A stretch of DNA of 64,000 nucleotides from the NCBI GenBank assembly GCA_025602905.1, contig JAHLKI010000015.1:372001-436000 (forward strand), read 5' to 3'. The translations under genes and the position numbers were made by a program. The notes below the pieces were generated by a model. It made no database searches. It saw only the letters and a program-made list of their open reading frames with translations, and was not told the origin of the DNA. Source of the DNA: Phlyctochytrium arcticum. Lineage: Eukaryota > Chytridiomycota > Chytridiomycetes > Chytridiales > Chytridiaceae. This document shows, in pieces, positions 55,641-64,000 of the stretch (the first letter of the stretch is position 1; every line of letters starts with the position of its first letter).

Positions 55641-57282
55641 ATGGGCGTGAAACTCCGACAGATCGCCAGTACAGCTTGGAACCAGGCTGCCTGGCAAACA
55701 TTCTGCGGATATTCATCAACCTACGGCAGCCGGTCTACTCCCAGCATACAGCTCGCCATTCGTTCTTTGTCTTCTCTCCAACCCCAAATTTCCGTCGATA
55801 CACTTCCGTTCGGTTTAGGAGCCGCCCTTCATAACAACATCACCACTCAAGAGAAGGATACAGCTTCAGAGGATCATCTGTGACAAGCGACTGCGCATCA
55901 CTCGTCAGTTTCAGAACGCGTCCCAGCGTCTCGCGACGCGTCGCGCGTCTGCAGCTCAACCATTGGCCCACGTCTTTTCTTCCATCCCTTTGTACATATA
56001 ATATAGCCATAGACTTCTCCCTTCCCCTCGTAACTTAGACCCCAACCTTCACAGAATTGTACCTTGACCATATTGTACTTTACACCGAACAAAGTTACCT
56101 ACTACGTCTATTGAATCCTGTCCCTGCTGGCCTTGTTATATCATCTCATACTGCCCTGGGATGGCTGCTTTTAGGGAGCGTGCCCATCATTCATGTGGCC
56201 AACTCCTCTTCCCAACAGCCTGCAGCACGCCCCGCATTACTGCTTCCCTCTCCTACATCTTCCTCCGTCCCTATGATCCACAAACAACCAGTGTCTGCCC
56301 GCTACGACATCCTGCGGATATTTGACAAAGCAGTCTTGCTGTTGATGACCTCTTTGAAGCTTGGTCTTCGCTTTGTCAATCTTGCTGTGCTGTTTGGGCC
56401 AGTTATCCTGACCTTCCCAATTTGGTATCTGCTAGAGCTTCATGCACTCAAGCGTGGGGAGCGTCCACGGCTGTGGTGGGTCACCTTTCTGGTATGGAGC
56501 TTCGAAACCAGTGGGCCAACATTCACCAAGGTATGTCTTTGCTCTAGGGCTAATCTCACTCACCATACTGACTCGCCCAATGTGTAGCTCGGGCAATGGG
56601 CAAGCTCAAGAACCGATCTTTTCCCACCCTACGTGTGTGACATTCTGTCCCGCTTACAATCCAAAGTGTCACCTCATTCACTAAAAGCCACTCGACGGAG
56701 TGATAGAACAGGAGTACGGGCTGAGATTAGAAGACATGTTTGAGGAATTTGATGAAATTCCCATTGGCGTCGGAGCAATTCCTCAGGTAAAGCTGCACAT
56801 TTTGGAACGATATGATTTGAATGCTCAGTTCTGATTTTGAATAGGTACATAAGGGCGTTTTGAAGCCTTCCGAAGCAACAAAGTCGTGTTCAACATTGCG
56901 ATGTGCGGTGAAGGTCCTTCTTCCCGGCGTCGCATACATGATCAATGCAGATTTGACCATTATGTGGGCCGTTGCATCACTCATCAATCTCTTACCGGAT
57001 GCAGAATGAGTGTCTATCCCAGATGAGGTGGAGATGTTTGGGCACATGATGCGCGAACAGTTGGATCTGCGGCACGAAGCTCGGAATCTGGAGCGGTTTC
57101 GCGCCAACTTCAAAGAACGTCCAAAAGTGGGGTTTCCGGCCCCTGTTATGCCCCTTGTGCGACAAACTGTTTTGATTGAAGAGTTTGTGGACGCTATCCC
57201 CATCCCAAAATTCCTCAACGGCGACCATACCCGGTTTGACCAAGCCCTTGGCAAAATTGGTTTGGATTTCTTCTTGGTGTGA
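55641..57282 (+). pseudogene. ABC1/ADCK2-like kinase pseudogene, truncated (copy 2)
   Basis: Same gene remains as in copy 1, with the same frameshift, the same TGA and the same truncation, so the gene was already dead when the segment was duplicated. The one difference seen (Arg in NLERFRANF where copy 1 has Leu) lies in this gene. Confidence 0.75.
55879..56140 (+). mobile_element. Candidate solo LTR inside the ABC1 pseudogene (copy 2)
   Basis: Duplicate of the candidate LTR at 51768-52029, with the same TCATC flanks. It was carried along by the segmental duplication rather than inserted twice. Confidence 0.45.
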
Positions 57283-57306
57283 ACTACCCGCCCACTTGAG
57301 CGCCAT

Positions 57307-59841
57307 ACGAGACCCCTTCTTTACCCAGGCGACCTCCTCAACCACCGGCCGGGGCCTCTGAGGCAGAGCGGCGTGCTTGGGAGCAGCGCTATCTGTTGGA
57401 TGCCCTTGAAGACCAGACAGTCGAAACTCAGCAGTATAGAAGAAAGGGCACAAAGAAGGTGTACGATAATAAACAAAAGGCATTCATCAAGTGGTGCACG
57501 AAAGTCATGAACTTTTCGGATGGCGAGACTGTCACGGTTGCAAAGATGACCGCATACCATCGAGATGTGCTCGTTCCGGCGGGGGAGAATCGCAAAGGCG
57601 GCATTCCTTATGCACATGAGACCATCTCCAACCATATCAAGGCTATAACCGATCTCTATTGTCAACAGGTCAATACGGGCAAGAACAGGTAGGAACGAGT
57701 ATAATGTTGCTTTCAGATCACTTCCTAATCTGGCATTTGACAACCATTTACCTAGCCATCCCCATCCTCGCAAGTCCTGTACCACGATGAGGAATCTTAT
57801 TGCTAGCACAAAGAAGAAGAGAAGGGCGACAAGACGAAAGAAATTGGTCGATCGCGCCATCAACTCTCTTATTGACACGTATGATGAGAATGATAAGATC
57901 AATCTTGCCCAGTACTTCTTGGTCAATGGCGCCCGTTATCCAGGCCTGGGATGGCGAAACAGAAGCGCGATGCTCTGGCAACACAGTACCGTCAGCAGGT
58001 CGGAGAATCTGTTGAATCTTCAGTTCCCCGCCGCCGTCAACCAGATGAAGGACCGACAGACTGTTGGGTTCTGGGGACGACTTGCGACGAGTCAAAAATG
58101 AACCACGGGGAGCGGCACGAGTATAAGGCCGTGATGCGGCACAGGGACGTCAAACAATGTGCATTCTCAGGTGTCGGGTTCAATTTATTCTACTTGTGGG
58201 AAATTGAGAAAGCCGATCCGCCCGATACTACTGACAGAGGTGAATGGTACCACATGTATTACTACCGGGCCCGCACCATAAAGTACGACGAGCATGGCAA
58301 AGGTATTTATTGCGCGTATTTATACATAGCAAAAGCTCCTACGTATACCAACTAACATTCTTTTTCCAGAGAAACCGGTCAATCCTCAGAATTGGGCAGA
58401 TGCCGTGAAGTATGACCCGATCCGACTGTCATCTTGGCTTTTCATGACCACTCATTGTCTCTATCTATAGAGCCGGGATCACAGCATGTGATATTCCCTC
58501 ATCCAAAATTACACACTTGTTTCGGCACGCAAGCGCTAAAGAGGTGGAACGTCAAGGAGGAGATGCCGAGCAGTTGAGCAGGCTTGCTGGATGGGTGAGC
58601 GGCGCCAAAAATTCTTGCTATACCACCGACCTCCCCATGAACAGCATCCGAATCCTGGGTGGCTGGAAGAAAGGTTGCATGCGAAAATACTGAGATTGAA
58701 GTCTATTCATGAGACTCACGCAGCTTGTAGAGGGTGGAAGTTTCTGGCTGCCTCGTGCGGCCATCGATCCTCCAGCGGAGTTGATAGCCAAGATTTTCCC
58801 ATTTGTCGAACCGCAGTTGGAAAAGATCCGTGCGAGAGTCCGTGCTGGCGGTGAACGAGAAATTGCATCTGTTCACTTTCTGGAAGCCCTGCAAGTATGT
58901 ACCGTTATAATTCCTTCTTGTTTTCTCTTCCGTTGACGCGTCTTTTTTCCACCAGGTGATGAGACCTGTAATCTTACAGGATGCCGTTTTTCTACGCGAG
59001 ATCTATGCTGGCAATGCTATGTGGCGACATTGTATATTTCAATCCGCCTCATTTAACGACTTTGCAACCCGACTGAAGCAGGCCGCAGCCACCGCAGAAG
59101 ACCCCCGCATCACCACTTTACAGCAAGTAGTTCCAGAGCTGGTCAATGTTGTCGCCTCTGGCCACGCATCCATCAGAACCAACATTGCAGTTGCAAGCAA
59201 CGAAACCAACAGTAAAGTCGATCAGCTCCAGGCATCTATCGATCGTTCCATCCAGCAGCAGAACCAAATGCTGGATGGACAACGTCGAATGGAAGAGAGC
59301 CGTAATGCCCTCATTCGCGATCTCATGCAGATGCAGATCAGTCAGGTCTGGTTATGCCTGTTGTTGTTTCACTTGAAATCACAAGTTTGACTAGTTTACC
59401 CTAGGCAAGAATGGAAACCACCACTGCCGAAAGTTCTCGCGTTACTTCATTTGTTGGATCCTTCATGGCAGCGGCACGCACACCAGAGGGACAACGTGTC
59501 ATTTCTCATTTGACTGGTCCGGTAGCAGGTATACTATATCAGCATTTGCCCTCTCCATTCGACATGGCGCTGCAGAGTCACAGATTTGCCGAAACTAATT
59601 CAATGAAATAGGCGCATCCAACTCCCATGCCACAGCTGCCCACAATAGTGCACCCTCAACAACAGCATCAGCATCAGCATCAGCATCAGCGGCGTCAGCA
59701 AATCGTCCCATCCCCCCGTATGTGATGGACCGCAGCCTCCGAACAGTGAGAGACGCGTGGCTCTTGGCCGTACTCAAATACAGGAGACCTCTCAAGATTG
59801 CCATCCCAGAATCTCATCGAGCAAAAGCACGCTATTACTGA
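57307..59841 (+). mobile_element. Crypton-like tyrosine recombinase gene, 5' truncated and frameshifted
   Basis: Exons joined over short introns (57689-57755, 58303-58369, 58410-58470, 58674-58730, 58895-58955, 59346-59404, 59529-59611). N-terminal helical domain (KAFIKWCTKVMNFSDGETVT, then AITDLYCQQ), then catalytic-domain motifs: an Arg block (TVSRSENLLNLQF), SKMNHGERHEYKAVMRHRD, and the HxxR-type motif THLFRHASAKEVERQGGD with CYTTDLP as a candidate Tyr region. WLPRAAIDPPAELIAKIFPF follows, then a Gln-rich coiled coil and a GCR1_C-like end (YVMDRSLRTVRDAW). This is the Ndc10/GCR1-type Crypton layout. No start codon remains at the 5' end, where the segmental duplication begins, and a frameshift lies near 58020-58060, so it is probably inactive. 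Confidence 0.75.
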
Positions 59842-60909
59842 ACGATCTCCTCGCCAGCAAGGCGGAAAGGTTACTGTTGGTCACCGCCATATTTCGGACA
59901 ATTTCAGACTAAACGATCACTCGCATCAGTAATTTACATCTGGTCCACTGCACTTGAATGCTTCTTTCTAATGTTTGCTATCCAGATCGTAGGTTCCCAG
60001 TCGAACCTCCGCAATGATGGACAACATACCCAGTTGTTACTGCTATCCGGCGCACCCGTAGCCTTACTCTCTCCTACATCAAGGTTTGTTCTACCTAATA
60101 GAATCCCATTTGACCCTTACGCGTTGCGTTGGATTGACGATACATGTACAGCCAGTGGAAATTTCAAACACAGGCCTGAACGCAGACTCAGGAAGATATC
60201 GTAGAGGTACATATCATTTCGAACTGGTGTATATCATTGCAAACTTTCAGTGTGATTTTCGAATGATTTCAAAATGGATATGCCCCCTTTTGACATGGGG
60301 TTGAGCCTACGTATGAGATCTACTATGCCATCCAGCGTAGTACTCGTATATGCATTCCCCCGTCATAAACATGAAAATCTGTTGTCTCATCTGCGTATGA
60401 TAAATGGTCTCGATTGTACATGTATCAATCGTCGGATTATCGTCCGCATCTTTGTTCATGCTGCACACCAGATGCACCATTTTGAGCTACATGATCCATC
60501 AACCCGGCTCGGTCCGGCTCTCGCCAGCAGCAGTAGAAAACGACACAGAAGAGTCCCGTAACTCTCTCTTTCTCCCTCCCTTTTCTCTCTCTCTTCCCCT
60601 CTCTTCTCCCTTCCTTCCCTCCCTTTTTCCTCTCTTTCTCTTGACGCTCGGGGAAAACCCGTAGATATGGGATTATAGCCACAAAATCTCACCACCTTTC
60701 TGCGAATCTTTCCATAGATTTTCTACGACCGCAGATTCAAGTCGGAATATTGTATAACGGTTTTATTCCGTTTTTCAAGAAATCCTGAGGAAAGTCAAGA
60801 CCAAGGAAGTTTCAACTTCAAGACTCTCCTATACCGCGCCGTTTCCAGCACTGCGCAGGTCTATTCACCATACCTTTTTTTTCTCGTTACCACCTTGACA
60901 TCGGCAAGA
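59842..60909. other. Region upstream of the gypsy element, possible 5' LTR and leader
   Basis: No gene supported. A ~100-base almost pure pyrimidine tract (about 60555-60655) and a TATTGTATAACGG stretch (60749) lie before the gag start. The 5' LTR should be in this stretch, but without the 3' LTR its limits cannot be set. Confidence 0.35.
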
Positions 60910-61893
60910 ATGGATCAAGAGGCCAACATGGAAAATGTCACTCCGACTGCACCACCGGCAGTACCATCGACAATCGAACACCTTATAGCTACGTTGCTTC
61001 AACGTATGGAAAACCTCGAAAATGAGCGTAGGACTTTCCCAACTGTACCTCCGGAACCTATTCCTACCTCAATCCCTAATCCAACAATCATCCCTCCGGC
61101 TATTCCAACCGTTTCGGCCCCTAAATTACGAGACCCAGAACCCTTCAACGGCAGTCGGAATAGGACCAGAAAGTTCCTCACTCAAGTTGAGGACAAGTTC
61201 ACAGTTGAATCGTTGCGCTATGCCTCAGATTTAACCAAGATTATAGCCGTCAAGTCTTGGACGACGGGACCGGCCTCGGAATGGATCTATGGCTACGTCG
61301 CAAAACCTCCGGACTTAACTTGGCAATCATTGAAGGAAAAAATCATAACTTTATACGGAGAAAATAACCGTATGATGGAATCGCAGCGGAAATTGGAAAC
61401 ATTGAGCCAGACCAGCTCAGTGTCAGCGTTTCTATCCGAATTCCTCCGATATTCAGCGGATGCTGGATACTCAGACGTAGCGATAAGAAGATCTTTTATT
61501 AATGGTTTAAAACCAGAAATTGTGGCAATGCTATTTACTCGAGTCGACGACGACACTGAATTGGACGAAGTACAAAGACTTGCGGTCCAACTCGATGATA
61601 TGCTTTTCGATTACAAGAAGAGTAAAAAAGGATCCGCCAAATCGAATCATCCCCGCTCCGACACTTTCTAATCTTCTTCTCAACCTTTGGGCCTCATTGA
61701 ACAACCAAACAACGGGACTCAGCCAATGGAAATCGACGCCGTTACCACTCGTCCATATCGTCGGTTGACCGATGAAGAAAGGGAAGAACTGAAGCGTGCG
61801 AATAAATGTTTTTATTGCCGCGAAGCCGGTCATTCAGTGGGTAATTGCCCCAAGAAACGCAATCGATCATCGGGAAAACAACAAGAAAATTAA
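60910..61893 (+). pseudogene. Gag with zinc knuckle (broken)
   Basis: The retrotransposon gag domain begins at ATG 60910 (MDQEANMENV), with the capsid-like helical block around EPFNGSRNRTRKFLTQVEDK and TWQSLKEKIITLYG. A TAA at 61669-61671 interrupts the frame; the same frame continues to a CCHC knuckle (CFYCREAGHSVGNC) and ends at 61893. The stop could in principle be read through, but with the other lesions decay is more likely. Confidence 0.85.
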
Positions 61894-61926
61894 GGCCGAG
61901 TTAACTTCGGAACAGTACGAATCAAA

Positions 61927-62523
61927 ATGGACGAAAACAAGAAACGAATTACCGTTCCTATCAATTTGGTTTCATCATCTTCACAGCATCCAACTCAAGC
62001 ATTGTTGGATACTGGCTGCACTGATTATTTACTCCACCCTTCAGTTGCTAAAAAACTAAATCTTCGTCTAGTTCCTCTCTCCAAACCGCAATTAGTTACA
62101 CTCGCGGATGGCAGTTCCCCGAATTCAGTTTATCAAGAAACAGAACCAATCCTTCTCAAGATTAATCAACATTCGGAAATACGATCTTGGCTTATTTTTC
62201 CTTCGTCTCACGATGCGATTCTTCCTTATTCTTGGTTACATCTTCACAACCCAACCATCAATTGGAAAAAGAAATCATTGACTTTTAAGGATCCGTTTTG
62301 TCGAGACTTTTGCATTTCATCAACAACTAAGGAATTTGGTGTATCTCTACAGGAGGAAGATGACAAGATTGAAGATCAACTAGAAGATATTCCAGCAACT
62401 CCACCACCTTCTCCAGTTCATCTCTCCTCAATTGTCTTGGCACACGATTACGCTCGTACTGCTATGCTTGAACATTTTCCAAGAAGTGTTCTCGACAAAG
62501 AAAGAATTGGAAATGAATACTGA
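61927..62523 (+). pseudogene. Retrotransposon aspartic protease region
   Basis: In the same frame as gag. It contains the catalytic DTG in ALLDTGCTDYLLHPSV, the active site of a retropepsin-type protease, followed by a linker rich in acidic residues and Pro. The frame ends at 62523 where the reverse transcriptase frame takes over in +1. Confidence 0.85.
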
Positions 62524-63162
62524 TCTTCCCCCGCATCGGGTTTACGACTGCCCTATGGATTTGATTCCAGGAAAACCGCTACCACCGCCATCGCCAGTAT
62601 ATGCACTTGGAGATAAACAATTGGTTACCTTACGGGAATATCTAGACAAGGCACTTCGACAACAATGGATTAGACCCTCGCGTTCCAGCGTAGCTTCCTC
62701 GGTTTTCTTCGTTCCGAAACCAAACGGAGAACAACGACTTTGTGTAAATTATCGACCCATCAACGCAATCACCATCAAGAATCGGTTTCCATTACCCTTG
62801 ATCGAAGAACACATCGTTCGTCTGAATCGAGCAAAATGCTTTACGCAACTGGACCTACCTAACGCTTATCACCTCTTGAGAATGCGCAAAGGCGATGAAT
62901 GGAAAACCGCTTTCCGTTGTCGTTACGGTTTATTCGAATATCTGGTTATGCCTTTTGGGTTAACTAATGCTGTCGCAACCTTCCAGTTTTTCATGACAGA
63001 TATCTTTTACGATCTTTTGGACGTGTTCGTTATTGTCTATTTGGATAATATCCTTGTTTACTCCGTACGCCCCGAACAACATGAAGAACATGTCAAGATC
63101 GTCCTACAAAGACTCCGGGATAACCATCTTTGCGTCAATCCAGCCAAGTGTTCCTTTTTGTG
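62524..63162 (+). pseudogene. Ty3/gypsy reverse transcriptase, active site damaged
   Basis: Recognisable blocks: SSVASSVFFVPKPNGEQRLC, NYRPINAITIKNRFPLP, CFTQLDLPNAYHLLRM with the first catalytic Asp, EYLVMPFGLTNAVATFQ and the second catalytic block as VYLDNILVY. The family motif is YxDD; the second Asp is Asn here, which removes a metal ligand. The frame stops at 63160-63162 and continues in the other frame with FLGHWFSPTGMRMD. Confidence 0.9.
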
Positions 63163-64000
63163 ACGGAGATTGATTTTCTGGGACATTGGTTTTCTCCAAC
63201 GGGCATGCGGATGGACACAAAGAAAACTGATGCTATCAATTCTTGGCCAATTCCTACATCAGTTACTCAATTGCAATCGTTTCTAGGCTTTGCGAACTAT
63301 TATCGTCGGTATATCCCCGAATTTGCTGCAATCGCAAGACCTCTCACGGCGCTCCTTCGGAAGAACATTCAACTGGACAGAAGAATGTCAACAAACCTTC
63401 GTCCACCTCAAAACATTGTTCATGTCAGCGCCTTTGTTGAAATTGTTCGACCCCCTCCATGAAACGATTATCGATACAGACGCATCCGACTTTGCAATTG
63501 GAGCCGTCATTTCCCAGCGATCACCCGAAGATCATATTTTACGACCAACCGCCTACTATTCTCGACAACTCCTTCCGGCCGAAAGGAACTATCACACCCA
63601 TGATAAGGAATTATTGGCTATCGTCGATACCTTGCGGCAATATCGTTCTTGGTTGCTCCCCATCTCGTTCCGTGTACGGACAGATCACAACAATCTTTGT
63701 TATTTCGTAAACAAACGAATTTTAACTCGACGTCAAGCTTTTTGGGCATCAATCATTGGTGAATACCAGTTCAGCATCGAACACCGCTCTGGAGATAAAA
63801 ACAAAAACGCGGATGCATTGAGTCGAAGAGTGGACTACAACAACACAACGAACAACCTCCCAACCGACCATCCTCGATCGTTGTTCTATCAAGACCCTGA
63901 AACAGGAAGTTTCCAGCATACGGAAAAGGAGGAATCATTACCAGTTACCTTCTTCAACGCCCTCGACGCATCTTCTTCGGACTCCTCGCAACTGTTAAAC
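63163..64000 (+). pseudogene. RT thumb/connection and RNase H region
   Basis: Starts in the first frame (FLGFANYYRRYIPEFAAIAR), shifts near 63370, then continues with the RNase H domain: TDASDFAIGAVISQ, YSRQLLPAERNYHTHDKELL, RTDHNNL and NADALSRR. These are the usual Ty3/gypsy RNase H blocks, with catalytic Asp and Glu visible. It runs off the window before the integrase. Confidence 0.85.

Larger units (their letters stand above)
54543..57306. repeat. Segmental duplication, copy 2 (2764 bp)
   Basis: Direct repeat of 50432-53195. It ends at the same base (GCCAT), after which copy 1 continues with CCGTTTGCG and copy 2 with ACGAGACC, the start of the Crypton-like gene sequence. Confidence 0.95.
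60910..64000 (+). mobile_element. Ty3/gypsy-type LTR retrotransposon, degenerate, cut by window end
   Basis: Gag, protease, reverse transcriptase and RNase H follow in the Ty3/gypsy order. At least two in-frame stops and three frameshifts break the reading. Gag and protease lie in one frame and the reverse transcriptase in another (shift near 62500-62520); the frame changes again near 63160 and near 63370. The integrase and 3' LTR lie beyond the window. It is the same kind of element that could have left the solo LTRs, but no sequence link was shown. Confidence 0.9.

Noticed and set aside
59690..59840. Reading the Crypton-like gene as ending at 59609
   Set aside because: A TAG there is the intron acceptor; splicing 59529-59611 continues the frame into a GCR1_C-like block ending at 59841.

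Overview
This is a eukaryotic nuclear window, almost certainly from a fungus and probably an early-diverging, chytrid-like lineage. Genes carry many short GT-AG introns (about 50-100 nt, often with CTGAC/CTAAC-like branch points). Gene content fits fungi: a hybrid histidine kinase, an Osh-type oxysterol-binding protein, a PAS-kinase-like kinase, Crypton-like and Ty3/gypsy elements, and ubiquitin-S27a. The species cannot be fixed from the sequence. Exon joins below were worked out by hand from splice signals and frame.

Layout. 1-5.6 kb: an inverted fragment of the F-box spacer, an apparently intact Mutator-like (MULE) transposase gene, and a PASK-like kinase with a 184-residue insert in its catalytic domain. 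6.3-11.8 kb: four tandem F-box/leucine-rich-repeat paralogues, each with one phase-2 intron at the same site, separated by conserved spacers. 12.3-16.9 kb: a ten-exon hybrid histidine kinase (two membrane segments around a Cache-like sensor, HAMP, PAS-like region, HisKA, HATPase, receiver). 18-21.2 kb: a multicopy gene of unknown function with a zinc ribbon, split by a 334-bp solo LTR; removing the LTR and one 5-bp target duplication restores its frame. 22.3-33 kb: housekeeping genes (OSBP, universal stress protein, DUF1295 membrane reductase-like, MAPEG/mGST3, CCDC130 splicing factor, Yippee, HMG/YABBY-like). This region also holds a tRNA-Thr(CGU), a decayed duplicate of it, and a 34-bp palindromic insertion with TA duplications next to its own empty site. 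35.4-48.2 kb: a three-repeat Myb protein, two tandem nucleotidyltransferase-like proteins with SR tails, THOC5, a four-CBS protein, and ubiquitin-S27a with a strikingly divergent ubiquitin part.

48.9-64 kb is dominated by repeats. A 2764-bp segment occurs twice in direct orientation with one difference seen. Each copy holds the same broken, truncated ABC1/ADCK2-like kinase pseudogene, which itself contains a candidate LTR. The second copy abuts a Crypton-like tyrosine-recombinase gene (Ndc10-like core plus GCR1_C-like end). The window ends inside a Ty3/gypsy retrotransposon broken by stops and frameshifts and with a damaged reverse transcriptase active site.

Several genes touch mRNA metabolism: THOC5 shares a short divergent promoter with an SR-tailed protein, and CCDC130 is a spliceosome factor. 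Otherwise the order reads as ordinary fungal gene order interrupted by transposons. No CRISPR, operon or bacterial signal was seen.
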